Below are positions 35,075 to 44,270 of a stretch of 64,000 bases of DNA, in pieces (position 1 is the first letter of the stretch; each line of letters opens with the position of its first letter). The translations under genes were made by a program, and so were the position numbers. Source of the DNA: Alcaligenes faecalis (lineage in GTDB: Bacteria > Pseudomonadota > Gammaproteobacteria > Burkholderiales > Burkholderiaceae_B). The DNA lies in the NCBI RefSeq assembly GCF_002443155.1, contig NZ_CP023667.1, positions 3,782,001 to 3,846,000 of the forward strand, read 5' to 3'. The notes below the pieces were generated by a model. It had not been told where the DNA came from. It saw nothing but the letters and a program-made list of their open reading frames with translations, and did not search any database.

Positions 35075-36286
35075 ATGAACCAAAATGACTCCCATACCGG
35101 CTCGCTTGCTGGGGTGCGTATTCTTGATATGGCCACAGTTCTTGCGGCTCCCAGCGGGGCGACACTGTGTGCGGATCATGGGGCGCAGGTGGTCAAGCTG
35201 GAGCTTCCCAATGGCAGTGATGCCTTGCGTCACATGCAGCCGGTCAAGGATGGGCAGCCCTTGTGGTGGAAGGTGGCCAATCGCGGCAAGAAGGGCATCA
35301 CCCTGGATGTACGCAAGCCACGCGGCAGGGAAATTTTCCTGGAGCTGATTGCGGGTTTTGATGTGCTGGTCGAGAACTTTCGTACCGGCAGCCTGGATCG
35401 CTGGGGTTTGGATATCGAGACTTTGCATCGCATCAATCCACGTCTGATCGTGGTGCGTCTGACGGGCTTTGGGCAGACGGGGCCTTATCGCCAGCGGGCC
35501 GGCTTTGCGCGGGTATTTGAAGCGATGAGCGGCTTTACCAATTTGACGGGTATGCCCGATGGCCCGCCGTTGCATGGCAATTTCCCCTTTGGGGATTCGA
35601 TCGCTGGTGTGTTCTGTGCCTTTGCCATTGCTGCGGAAATTGCGCGCTTGCGCGCCGATCCGCAAGCCAGGGGTGTGGAGGTGGATCTGGCCGCTACAGA
35701 GGCCCTTTTCCGTCTGTTTGACCCTTTGGCGGTCGAGCATGAACAGTTGGGCCAGGTCCGGCATGCCGTGGGCAACCGTACGACCTATACGGCTCCGTCC
35801 AATATGTACTGCAGCCAGGACGGGGTGTATTTCACTGTGGTCGCTTCATCGCAGGCGGTGTATGAGCGGCTTTGTCAGGCGCTCGGGCACCCCGAATGGA
35901 TAGAGGACCCGCGCTTTGATACTTTGCCTCATCGTGTCCAGCATATGCAGGCGCTCGATAGCGAGTTGGAACGCCGCTTCACCGGGCTGAGTTTTGACCG
36001 GGTCAGTGCCCTGCTGGACCAGTTCCAGGTGCCGTTCAGCAAGGTTTACGATATTGAGGACATCAAGGCTGATGCGCATTTTCAGTCGCGGCAGATGATC
36101 ATTCGTTTGGCCGATCCGGAGTACGGCAGCCTGCCCGCGCCTTGTGTTGTGCCCAGAGTGGTAGGCCGTGCGATGCCCGTGCCTCACACCGGGCCAGCGG
36201 TGGGGGAACATAACGCCGAGATTTATGCCTCCTTGGGCTTGGATACCGGGGCCTTGGCCGAACTGCGTGCACAAGGCGTCATTTAA
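35075..36286 (+). CDS. CaiB/BaiF-family (class III) CoA-transferase
   Basis: The 403-residue protein matches the formyl-CoA transferase family: SLAGVRILDMATVLAAPSGATLCADHGAQVVKLE at the start, and the Asp of the active-site GDS motif at about 174 (FPFGDSIAG). It moves CoA from a donor thioester to a carboxylic acid, forming an aspartyl-CoA intermediate. The ATG at 35075 marks the conserved start. It is divergent from the IclR gene and followed 14 bases later by a reductase. Confidence 0.9.
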   Translation: MNQNDSHTGSLAGVRILDMATVLAAPSGATLCADHGAQVVKLELPNGSDALRHMQPVKDGQPLWWKVANRGKKGITLDVRKPRGREIFLELIAGFDVLVENFRTGSLDRWGLDIETLHRINPRLIVVRLTGFGQTGPYRQRAGFARVFEAMSGFTNLTGMPDGPPLHGNFPFGDSIAGVFCAFAIAAEIARLRADPQARGVEVDLAATEALFRLFDPLAVEHEQLGQVRHAVGNRTTYTAPSNMYCSQDGVYFTVVASSQAVYERLCQALGHPEWIEDPRFDTLPHRVQHMQALDSELERRFTGLSFDRVSALLDQFQVPFSKVYDIEDIKADAHFQSRQMIIRLADPEYGSLPAPCVVPRVVGRAMPVPHTGPAVGEHNAEIYASLGLDTGALAELRAQGVI

Positions 36287-36300
36287 AAAAGGAGTAGGCG

Positions 36301-37302
36301 ATGCATGGCAAGGACTTTCAGGCCTTAGTAACGCGACAGAACGGCGAGACGGTCAGTAACGCCTTGGAGTGGCGCTCTCCAGTCAGCCTGTCGCCAGGAG
36401 AGGTCCGGATACGCACGGCCTATGCCGGTGTGAATTACAAGGATTGTCTGGCTATTCAAGGGCTGGCACGCATCATTCGGGACTTCCCGCGTGTGGGTGG
36501 CATAGAGGCGGTTGGCCAGATTATTGAGTCGGCCAATTCCTCCTTTGCCGTGGGCGATCCGGTTATGGCCCATGGATTTGATATGGGCATTTCCCAGGAC
36601 GGCGGCTTTGCACAGCAATTGCATGTGTCGGGTGACCATGTGCAGAAAATCCCGTCAGGGCTGTCCTTGCGGGAAGCGGCTGTTTTGGGCGTACCGGGGT
36701 TTACGGTGGGTTTGGCCCTGGACAGGTTCGAGGCTCAGGGGTTGACGCCACAATCGGGCCCTGTGGCGGTATCAGGGGCGAATGGCGCGGTAGGCATGTT
36801 GACCATTGCTCTATTGGCGCAGGCGGGCTACGAGGTCGTGGCTTTGACACGGCGTACTGAGTTGGCCCCCGCTTTGCAGCAACTGGGTGCCAGCGAGGTG
36901 CTGGATACCGCGATCACACAGTCCAATCGTCCTTTGGAGACCGCCCGGTTTGCGGCGGCCATCGACAATGTGGGTGGGGCGGTGCTGTCCTGGCTGCTTC
37001 GGTCGATGAGCGACTCTGGTCAGATTGCCTCGGTGGGTAATGCGGCAGGCAATACGTTTGAAGGCAGTGTGTTGCCTTTCTTCGTGCGGCGTGTGCAGAT
37101 CTTTGGGGTGCTGGCCAATGCGCCGTGGGAGCAACGCTACCGTGTCTGGAATCGATTGGCGACAGAATGGCGTCCCGACTTTGCCCTATTGGAACCGTAT
37201 GTGCATGTCGTCGAATTGGCGGATGTCCCTGATCTGGTGCAACGCCAATTGGAGGGTGCCGCACATGGTCGCAGTCTGGTCGCCTACGGAGACGTCCTAT
37301 GA
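36301..37302 (+). CDS. Acrylyl-CoA reductase-like (AcuI/YhdH) oxidoreductase
   Basis: The 333-residue medium-chain reductase has the NADPH-binding AVSGANGAVGMLTIALLAQAGYEVVAL and the AcuI-type GFDMGISQDGGFAQ. Members reduce acrylyl-CoA and similar unsaturated CoA esters. No structural or catalytic zinc cysteines are seen, as expected for this branch. A ribosome site AAAGGAG is present. It is preceded by a CoA-transferase and overlaps the next gene by four bases, consistent with reduction of an unsaturated CoA product. Confidence 0.85.
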   Translation: MHGKDFQALVTRQNGETVSNALEWRSPVSLSPGEVRIRTAYAGVNYKDCLAIQGLARIIRDFPRVGGIEAVGQIIESANSSFAVGDPVMAHGFDMGISQDGGFAQQLHVSGDHVQKIPSGLSLREAAVLGVPGFTVGLALDRFEAQGLTPQSGPVAVSGANGAVGMLTIALLAQAGYEVVALTRRTELAPALQQLGASEVLDTAITQSNRPLETARFAAAIDNVGGAVLSWLLRSMSDSGQIASVGNAAGNTFEGSVLPFFVRRVQIFGVLANAPWEQRYRVWNRLATEWRPDFALLEPYVHVVELADVPDLVQRQLEGAAHGRSLVAYGDVL

Positions 37303-38324
37303 ATCAGGTGCTGGCAGGGGTACGGGTTCTGGAGATGGAGGCTATTGGGCCGGTGCCTTGGGCAGGGATGATTCTGGCGGACCTGGGGGCTACCGTGGTT
37401 CGTATTGCCAGGCCAGAACCAGCTGATATGGGGATCGTGCGTGATCCTCGTTTTGAAGTCACGACACGAGGCAAACAGCGGGAAACAGTGGATTTGAAGT
37501 CTGCTGCCGGACGCGCCAGGGTGCTGGAACTGGCCGCAGAGGCCGATGTGTTGATAGAGGGAATGCGCCCCGGAGTGATGGAACGTCTTGGACTGGGTCC
37601 GCAGGATTGCTGGCAACACAATCCGGCACTGGTGTATGGCCGGATTACGGGCTGGGGCCAGTCCGGGCCTTTGGCCAGCACGGTGGGCCATGACATCAAC
37701 TATCTGGCCTTGAGTGGTGTGTTGCATGCTATCGGCCCGGCAGACGGTGCGCCGGCGGTACCCTTGAACCTGATCGGGGATTTTGGTGCGGGCGGCATGT
37801 TGCTGCTGGTCGGCGTTCTGGCCGCTTTAATGCAGGCTCGTAGTACCGGCAAAGGGCAGCTTGTGGATGCCGCCATGGTGGATGGGGCCTTGTTGATGTT
37901 AGCCCCGATTTTGGGTCGTTGGCAGGCAGGGCAATGGCAGGATCAGCGTGCCAGCAATCTGCTTGATGGAGGAGCACCCTTCTATTCGACTTACCAGACG
38001 GCTGATCATAAAGCAGTGGCGGTGGGTGCGATTGAGCCGCGTTTTTACAAGGCCTTGCTTGACGGTCTTGGTCTGGATTCGGACAGCCTTCCCCAGCAAC
38101 ATGATCAGAGCGCCTGGCCCGTAATGAAAGAACGATTTGCCGAGATTTTCGGGCGATATCCCAGGGCTCATTGGGAAGCGGTGTTTGCCGGGACAGAAGC
38201 GTGCGTGACACCGGTACTTTCCTTGGCGGAAACCGTGACACATCCTCACTTTGTCGAGCGTGGCAGTTTTGTACGTTCGGATGGGGTGGTCCAGCCGGCT
38301 GCGGCTCCCCGGTTTTCCTGCTGA
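37299..38324 (+). CDS. CaiB/BaiF-family protein, alpha-methylacyl-CoA racemase type
   Basis: The 341-residue protein resembles alpha-methylacyl-CoA racemase: LAGVRVLEMEAIGPVPWAGMILADLGA, GRITGWGQSGPLASTVGHDINYLAL with the catalytic His, and LNLIGDFGAGGM with the Asp of the racemase pair. Racemases interconvert R and S alpha-methyl acyl-CoA before dehydrogenation. The end (AAAPRFSC) stops where other members continue with about 20-40 more residues, so it is slightly short. It completes the rightward operon. Confidence 0.85.
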   Translation: MNQVLAGVRVLEMEAIGPVPWAGMILADLGATVVRIARPEPADMGIVRDPRFEVTTRGKQRETVDLKSAAGRARVLELAAEADVLIEGMRPGVMERLGLGPQDCWQHNPALVYGRITGWGQSGPLASTVGHDINYLALSGVLHAIGPADGAPAVPLNLIGDFGAGGMLLLVGVLAALMQARSTGKGQLVDAAMVDGALLMLAPILGRWQAGQWQDQRASNLLDGGAPFYSTYQTADHKAVAVGAIEPRFYKALLDGLGLDSDSLPQQHDQSAWPVMKERFAEIFGRYPRAHWEAVFAGTEACVTPVLSLAETVTHPHFVERGSFVRSDGVVQPAAAPRFSC

Positions 38325-38345
38325 CAGACCAGAAATAGTTGTCGT

Positions 38346-38378
38346 AAAAAAAAAGCCCCTGAACAAGGGGCGTTTTTT
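38346..38378. terminator. Bidirectional terminator
   Basis: GCCCCT (38355-38360) pairs with AGGGGC (38366-38371) around a 5-base loop, flanked by nine A and six T. It separates the racemase-like gene from the convergent GntR gene. Confidence 0.85.
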
Positions 38379-38394
38379 GTGGCTTTGCCTGGAT

Positions 38395-39069
38395 TCAGAC
38401 CGGTTGTTCCAATATCTCCTGCAGGCGGGTCAGCAGCTTGTCGCTGGCGTTGTGCATATGCCGTTCGCAGATGGCAAGGGCGCCCGCTTCGTCGCCCGAC
38501 GCAATGGCCGCAGCCAGTTCTTCATGTTCGTCCCAGATGGACAGACGCTGTTCTGCCGATTGCAGTACCGCCCCCATGACACGCCGCAGGTGTACCCAAT
38601 GAACCTGTGCACTCTCGGCGATCATGGGGTTGCCCGACGCTTCGTAAATTGCTTTGTGAAAGGCTTCGTCGGCTTCGATCATGGCGCGTACGTCATGACC
38701 ACGAGCAACCTTGCGGCCCAGACGGATCAGGTCCGGGTCCAGTACGGCACTTTGACGTGCCGCCAGCTTGGTTGCCAACGCTTCCAAGGCACCCCGCACC
38801 TGGTACAGATGCCCGATATGTTCCAGATCCAGCGGGGCCACCATGACGCCCCGCCCTTCGGCGTCTTGCAGCAATCCATCTTTTTTCAGGAGCTGGATGG
38901 CTTGCAGCACGGGCGAACGTGACACTTTGAGCTGCTCGGCAATGTCTTCCTGAGTGATTCGCGAGCCGGGGGCCAGGGAGCCGTCGCTGATGGCATCGAG
39001 CAGGATGCGGTAGACCTCGTCTACATAGTGTGGACGGGCCTGCAACTTACCGGAAAGCTTGGCATGCAT
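38395..39069 (-). CDS. GntR-family regulator, FadR (FCD) type
   Basis: The 224-residue protein has an N-terminal winged helix (YVDEVYRILLDAISDGSLAPGSRITQEDIAEQLKVSRSPVLQAIQLLKKDGLL) and a C-terminal helical FCD domain. The His and Asp residues that usually hold a metal are visible around EADEAFHKAIYEASGN and HEELAAAIASGD. It probably controls the following TRAP/oxygenase operon, which runs in the same direction upstream of it; its target cannot be read. The ATG at 39069 starts the conserved part. Confidence 0.88.
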   Translation of the reverse strand: MHAKLSGKLQARPHYVDEVYRILLDAISDGSLAPGSRITQEDIAEQLKVSRSPVLQAIQLLKKDGLLQDAEGRGVMVAPLDLEHIGHLYQVRGALEALATKLAARQSAVLDPDLIRLGRKVARGHDVRAMIEADEAFHKAIYEASGNPMIAESAQVHWVHLRRVMGAVLQSAEQRLSIWDEHEELAAAIASGDEAGALAICERHMHNASDKLLTRLQEILEQPV

Positions 39070-39107
39070 GAGGTCTGGAACTCCGCTACAAACAAAAAAC
39101 AAGTTAA

Positions 39108-39128
39108 GGCCGCAGCCTGACTGCGGCC
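39108..39128 (-). terminator. Probable terminator of the TRAP/oxygenase operon
   Basis: GGCCGCAG (39108-39115) pairs with CTGCGGCC (39121-39128) around a 5-base loop, 11 bases past the DctM stop. A T-run follows only after a few bases in the leftward direction, so termination may be partial. Confidence 0.6.
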
Positions 39129-39139
39129 CTGGGTTTACA

Positions 39140-40909
39140 TCAGGGCGTGGTCCGCATGGATTGCAAGAGCGCCGCCATGGGGTCCTGGTCTGACGTCGCT
39201 TGTACCTCGAACGGGTTGCTTAGCGGGTCGTCTGCCTGTATTGCTCCTGGGCTGAGCATGGGGGCGGGACGGTTCAGCTGGAGCAGGATTTCTTCATCGC
39301 TCAGGCTGACTGTCTTGTGCAAGCCTCCCGTTACCAGTTGCGGATAGGCGATGACGATTCCTACCACCAGCAATTGTAGTACGACGAAGTAGGCTGAGCC
39401 CTTCCAGATCTGCTGGGTACGAACCCTTGGAATAGTTTGCTGGCTAACCGAATCCACATAGTCGGACCGGGGTGCCACGCTGCGCAAATACAACAAGGCA
39501 AAACCGAACGGGGGTGTCAGAAAGGAGGTTTGCAGGACCAGAGCAATCACGATACCGAACCAGATCAGATCAATGCCCAGGCTGTTGGCGACGGGTGCCA
39601 GTAAGGGCACCACAATGAATGCAATTTCAAAAAAGTCCAGAAACATGCCCAGCACAAAGATGATGGCGCTGACGGCAATGACAAAACCCAGTTCGCCGCC
39701 GGGAATGGCATCAAACAGGTGCTCTACCCACAGGTGGCCGTCTGCGGCACTGAATGTGAAGCTGAAGACGGTGGAGCCGATCAGGATGAACATCACGAAA
39801 ATGGCCAGCTTGGCGGTATTTTCCAGAGCTTGATTGAGCAAGGACCAGTTCAGGCGTTTGCGTATCAAGGCCAGTATCAGCGCGCCAATTGCACCCATGG
39901 CCCCGCCCTCTGTTGGGGTGGCAATTCCCAGGAAGATGGTGCCCAGTACCAGAAAGATCAGGATGACTGGGGGGATCAGGGCAAAGACAAAGCGTTCAGC
40001 CAGCTGCGAGAGCAGTCCCCAGCCTGTCACGCGATTTACCGTCGCAAACAGCAGCGCACTCATGGAGGCGACAACCAGGGCGGTGATGGCCACTTGATCC
40101 GTGGGGGCCTGAGCCGGCTGGGAAAAGACCTGGGCCATCACTTCGTTGTGCAGGCCTGCCCAGGTAAACCCGATGAAGGCGCATAGCAGGACCAACATGC
40201 CCAGCGACCGTCGTCCGCTTGCACCAGTGGCTGTCACCTGACTTCTGGCCTGTTCTGGCAGTGCTGGCATCCAGGAGGGGCGGAACAAGGCCAGAACAAT
40301 GACGAACGTAATGTAGATCACCAGCAGCAAGAGACCAGGGCCCAGTGCTGCTGCGTACATGTCTCCGACTGAGCGGCCCAATTGATCGGCCATCACAATC
40401 AGGACCAGAGACGGCGGCAACGCCTGTACCAGAGCACCTGAGGCGGTGATGACGCCCGTAGCAATTTCCGGTTTGTAGCCGTAGCGCAGCATGACGGGCA
40501 AGGAGATCAGGCCCATGGAGATCACTACCGCCGATGTGACGCCGGTGGAGGCGGCCAGAAGGGCCCCTACCAGGACAACCGAAACGGCCAGGCCACCACG
40601 GACAGCACCAAAGAGCTGGCCCATGGTTTCAAGCAGGTCTTCTGCCATGCCCGACCGTTCCAGGATGATGCCCATTAGCGTGAAAAAGGGGATGGCCAGC
40701 ATGGTTTCGTTTTGCATGATGCCAAAGATGCGCAGCGGTAAAACCTGGAACAGATTGGTCGGAAACAGGTCCAGTGCAATGCCTAGTACGCCAAACACCA
40801 GGCCGGTGGCGGCCAGCCCGAAGGCCACAGGAAAGCCGGTCAGCAAGAGCACGATCAGGCTCAGGAACATGATGGGGACGAAGTAGTCCGTGATAAAGGT
40901 GGCAATCAT
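39140..40909 (-). CDS. TRAP transporter large permease, FcbT3-like
   Basis: The 589-residue protein is a DctM-family membrane channel, clearly longer than the 429-residue one at 17996. The core shows TGFPVAFGLAATGLVFGV, VLVGALLAASTGVTSAVVISMGLISLP and IFLVLGTIFLGIATPTEGGAMGAIGALIL. The extra length, including an added loop-helix region around SQPAQAPTDQVAITALVVASM, is typical of the mannitol/chloroaromatic FcbT3 subfamily. It starts inside the end of the small-subunit gene (ATGA). Confidence 0.92.
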   Translation of the reverse strand: MIATFITDYFVPIMFLSLIVLLLTGFPVAFGLAATGLVFGVLGIALDLFPTNLFQVLPLRIFGIMQNETMLAIPFFTLMGIILERSGMAEDLLETMGQLFGAVRGGLAVSVVLVGALLAASTGVTSAVVISMGLISLPVMLRYGYKPEIATGVITASGALVQALPPSLVLIVMADQLGRSVGDMYAAALGPGLLLLVIYITFVIVLALFRPSWMPALPEQARSQVTATGASGRRSLGMLVLLCAFIGFTWAGLHNEVMAQVFSQPAQAPTDQVAITALVVASMSALLFATVNRVTGWGLLSQLAERFVFALIPPVILIFLVLGTIFLGIATPTEGGAMGAIGALILALIRKRLNWSLLNQALENTAKLAIFVMFILIGSTVFSFTFSAADGHLWVEHLFDAIPGGELGFVIAVSAIIFVLGMFLDFFEIAFIVVPLLAPVANSLGIDLIWFGIVIALVLQTSFLTPPFGFALLYLRSVAPRSDYVDSVSQQTIPRVRTQQIWKGSAYFVVLQLLVVGIVIAYPQLVTGGLHKTVSLSDEEILLQLNRPAPMLSPGAIQADDPLSNPFEVQATSDQDPMAALLQSMRTTP

Positions 40910-41499
40910 CGTGCGCCCTCCTGTGCGGTCGATAGCGCTTGGGCGGGCACATGAATAGGCGTGTCCTGGGCATTATCTTCAGCAATGCAGTCCGGCCCTT
41001 TGCCTGTCAGGAACAGGATACGTTTGACTAGCTCGGCCAAGCCCTGGAGCAACAGCAGGCTAAAGCCGGCAGGAATCAGCAGATAGGCGGGCCAGCGCAC
41101 CAGCCCGCCGGCATTGCCGGACATTTCACCCGAATGCCAGGCGGCGGTGAAAAATCCCCAGCTCAGGTTGATGACAAAAATACAGAACGGGATCAGGACG
41201 ACAACAATCCCGGCGATGTCGACCAGGTTGCGTCCCCGCGCCTTCAGGCGGGTGGAAACAAAGTCGATACGAACATGGCTGTTATGCAGAAATGCGTAGC
41301 CTCCTCCCAAGAGAAAGACAGCCGCATACAGGTACCACTGAGCTTCCAGCATGCCGTTGGAGCTCAGGTCAAAGGCCTTGCGAGTGATGGCGTTGCTGGC
41401 GCTCAGAATGGTGGTGGCCAGCAATAGCCATTTGATGATGAATCCGATACAGCGGTTCAGGTGGTCTATTCCCCCCACCATGGTTTTCAATGCAGTCAT
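40906..41499 (-). CDS. TRAP transporter small permease, FcbT2-like
   Basis: The 197-residue protein has four membrane helices: FIIKWLLLATTILSASNAITR, AQWYLYAAVFLLGGGYAFLHNSHVRIDF, VVVLIPFCIFVINLSW and YLLIPAGFSLLLLQGLAELVKRIL. The ATG at 41499 follows GGAG. It pairs with the large permease downstream. The matching receptor is at 47396-48478 on the other strand, past the oxygenase genes. Confidence 0.88.
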   Translation of the reverse strand: MTALKTMVGGIDHLNRCIGFIIKWLLLATTILSASNAITRKAFDLSSNGMLEAQWYLYAAVFLLGGGYAFLHNSHVRIDFVSTRLKARGRNLVDIAGIVVVLIPFCIFVINLSWGFFTAAWHSGEMSGNAGGLVRWPAYLLIPAGFSLLLLQGLAELVKRILFLTGKGPDCIAEDNAQDTPIHVPAQALSTAQEGAR

Positions 41500-41668
41500 T
41501 TTTGTCTCCGCGAATATTGTTGTGTTCGTCGTTGTGCTGCCGGGGAGTGTTTGATGGCGGCCGTGTGCCAGCCGCGTTGTAGCAGGTGCTGTGGTGACTC
41601 CTTGGGCCATGAGCGTGCCCGAAGTAAATGGGGTGTGCCCTGGCGGGAGCCAGGACCAGGAGATGGCC

Positions 41669-42679
41669 TTACAGGTCCAGAACCAGTACGCCCGAGCGTG
41701 CGCGTGAAACGCAGGCGGTCAGGCAATGGCTTTGCTCGTCGGGACTGAGGATGTAGTCCTGGTGATCAACCTCCCCTTGCAGGTAGTTGACGCGGCATGT
41801 GCCACACAGGCCCGATACGCAGGAGGTGGCAATAGGCACACCGGCTTGCGTCAAGGCATCGCTCAGGGATTGCTCGGGAGCAACCTCAATGCACTGGCCG
41901 GTACTGGCAATTTGCGCCACGAAGGCACCGGGAGGCAGGGTATTGGCATTAGGGGCAGGTTCAGGTGCCTTGAAGTGTTCGCAATGCACGGAACCGACAG
42001 GCCAGTGCGAGCTGGCTTGGGCACAGGCTTGCATGAAGCCGGCCGGGCCGCAGTAATACACGTGGGTGCCTTCAGCTGCATTGGCAAGCAAGTCCTGCAG
42101 GTTCAGACCTTGTGCGGGATTGCCGTTGTCCAGATGCAGATGCAGGCGGCCTTGCTCTTGCCATGTGAGCAGTTCGGAGCCAAAGGCGGCCGTGTCGTGG
42201 CTGCGAGTACAGTAGTGCAATTCAAAGGGCTGGCCCTGTGATTCCAGAAAGTGGGCCATCGCCTTGATGGGGGTGATGCCTATCCCCCCGGCCAGCAAGA
42301 TGGAGCGGCGTGCGTTCGGGTCCAGTCGGAAATGATTTCGGGGCGTGCTGACGGTGACTTGCTGCTGGACCTGCAAGGCGTCGTGCAAGGTGCGTGAACC
42401 GCCTCGTCCATTGGCATCGCGCAGGACAGCAATGACGTAACGATGACGCTCATGAGGCGGGTTGCACAGCGAGTATTGGCGGATCAGGCCGGGTTGAATA
42501 TGTACGTCTATATGGGCACCGGCCTCGAAGGCGGGTAACTCGCCACCCTGAGGACAGCTGAGTTCATAAGAATTGATGCCTTGTGCTTCGTAGCGGATTT
42601 GCCGGATCCGCAGAGACAGCAGCCCGTCCGGGTTGGTAGCCGCCTGGACGGGAGTGGCGGGTTCTGCAATGGTGTTCAT
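41669..42679 (-). CDS. Rieske oxygenase reductase (VanB/phthalate dioxygenase reductase type)
   Basis: The 336-residue protein carries an FMN domain (RQYSLCNPPHER), an NADH domain (LLAGGIGITPIKAM and VYYCGPAGFM) and a C-terminal plant-type 2Fe-2S domain with Cys287, Cys292, Cys295 and Cys323 (CVSGLCGTC and LTACVSRA). It passes electrons from NADH to the Rieske oxygenase 51 bases away. The ATG at 42679 follows GGAGAG. Class IA oxygenase systems have just these two components. Confidence 0.93.
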   Translation of the reverse strand: MNTIAEPATPVQAATNPDGLLSLRIRQIRYEAQGINSYELSCPQGGELPAFEAGAHIDVHIQPGLIRQYSLCNPPHERHRYVIAVLRDANGRGGSRTLHDALQVQQQVTVSTPRNHFRLDPNARRSILLAGGIGITPIKAMAHFLESQGQPFELHYCTRSHDTAAFGSELLTWQEQGRLHLHLDNGNPAQGLNLQDLLANAAEGTHVYYCGPAGFMQACAQASSHWPVGSVHCEHFKAPEPAPNANTLPPGAFVAQIASTGQCIEVAPEQSLSDALTQAGVPIATSCVSGLCGTCRVNYLQGEVDHQDYILSPDEQSHCLTACVSRARSGVLVLDL

Positions 42680-42730
42680 GGCGCTCTCCATATGGGGCAC
42701 CCGCCCCTTTGGAGCGGGTGCGACAGGCGA

Positions 42731-44236
42731 TCAGGATTCAGCCGCAACAGCGCTGAGCGATTGTTGAAGTTCCTGCATGCTCTGTTTGACGAAAGCCTCG
42801 CGCTCCGAGCCTTTCAGATTGTCGGCCGAGGTCAGGATGCGCACGATTTCGCGCGTGGCATGTCGGCGGCGTGCGACTTCCTGGGCCAAATCCTCGGACT
42901 CGGGAATCGCCAGGACATTGCCCGAGCAATAGCTGTTGGGGGCGCCACCACAATCTTTCAGCCATTGGGCAAAGCCTTCCGGGGTCGCGGCAGGGTTGGA
43001 GCCACGCAAGGCATCGCGCAACATCTTGCGGAACATGTACAGCCCGGCGTCGAACTTGGTCGGGTTCTCCAGAGCATGGACGGCAATCGGGCGTTGGCTG
43101 ATGATGGCCTCGTAATCGCCTGGTGCCTGTTGGCATTCCTTGTAGTTGTGGCGGGCACGATGGTCGGACGGGATGGGTGGCAGATCTTCCAGCTTGTATT
43201 GTCCAAAGCGCTCGGGACGGCGCATGGCAACCTGCCCTTCCAGAAAGTCGATGGTCTCGTAGCCCACCATCTCCTTGTTACCCACTCCGCGTGTATCAAT
43301 GCCAGGACCCATGACGCGCCAGCCAATCATCTTGCTGTTCTGGTCGTCCACGGGAACGGTCCAGCGCACGATGTGAAAGCGGCTGAAAAACTTTTGCTGG
43401 GCACCGTCTTCGGAGGTGTAGGCATGCAGGCTCAGATTGGGCAGGACCTGGTGCTGAACACGGATAAACAGATTGTCCTTGCTGGCACGACGCGCACCCG
43501 CGCAGGCCAGGCTGCGGCCATTGTGTACAGGGATGAACTGCATGTCGGGCGCCACTTCCATGGAGGCCGCGCCTACTTCGTCAAAGGTGGTGCCCTGGTA
43601 GTTGCCGCCTACCACGTTCTTGGCAGCGTGCAAGGCAGTGGGGTGGAAGTTGTCAGCAGCATTGTCTTGCACTTGCAGCCAGTTGCAGTGCTGGAAGTTG
43701 CTGAAAGCCACCAGTTCATCGCCGGGCATGACGGTGAAGTTTTCCTCCCATTCGGGGAAAGGAGGTTCGGCATCGGGCGGGCCCATATAGGCAAAAATCA
43801 GGCCATGGCGCTCGAAGGCCTTGTAAGCTCCCTGACGGATGGAGCAGGCGTATTTTTCGCCCTCGGCCTCTTCGCCTTTGGGGTAAGGGACATGCAGACA
43901 GGTTCCGTCTACGTCGAACACCATGCCGTGATAGCAGCACATAATGCCCTTTTCCTGGATGGCACCGTATTCCAGGGAGGCGCCACGGTGGGCGCAGTGG
44001 GCGTGCAGCAGGCCGATCTGGCCGCTTTTGTCGCGAAAGGCGACCAGCTCTTCCCCCATGATTTTCAGAAAACGCGGGGTGTCAGTCAGTTCCGCGGCCA
44101 TGCAGACGGGATGCCAGAAACGGCGCATGTACTCGCCCATGGGCGTGCCTGGGCCGACTTCGGTCAACTCAGGGTCGTGATCAGGAATGCGGTTGGTGTA
44201 ATAGCCGCCGTAGGGAATCAGTTTCTTTTCGGTCAT
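42731..44236 (-). CDS. Rieske non-heme iron oxygenase, alpha subunit
   Basis: The 501-residue protein shows the Rieske motif C81-x-H83 and C100-x2-H103 (HCAHRGAS and CCYHG) and the mononuclear iron site Asp195, His198, His203 (DNFHPTALH). It is long and of the phthalate 4,5-dioxygenase/phenoxybenzoate type, which attacks aromatic acids or O-methyl groups. The partner reductase follows downstream, and a TRAP permease after that, so an imported aromatic acid is the likely substrate. The exact compound and reaction are not determined by sequence. Confidence 0.92.
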   Translation of the reverse strand: MTEKKLIPYGGYYTNRIPDHDPELTEVGPGTPMGEYMRRFWHPVCMAAELTDTPRFLKIMGEELVAFRDKSGQIGLLHAHCAHRGASLEYGAIQEKGIMCCYHGMVFDVDGTCLHVPYPKGEEAEGEKYACSIRQGAYKAFERHGLIFAYMGPPDAEPPFPEWEENFTVMPGDELVAFSNFQHCNWLQVQDNAADNFHPTALHAAKNVVGGNYQGTTFDEVGAASMEVAPDMQFIPVHNGRSLACAGARRASKDNLFIRVQHQVLPNLSLHAYTSEDGAQQKFFSRFHIVRWTVPVDDQNSKMIGWRVMGPGIDTRGVGNKEMVGYETIDFLEGQVAMRRPERFGQYKLEDLPPIPSDHRARHNYKECQQAPGDYEAIISQRPIAVHALENPTKFDAGLYMFRKMLRDALRGSNPAATPEGFAQWLKDCGGAPNSYCSGNVLAIPESEDLAQEVARRRHATREIVRILTSADNLKGSEREAFVKQSMQELQQSLSAVAAES

Positions 44237-44270
44237 GTCGTCCTCGTGTACAGATCAATGGTGGAAAGGG

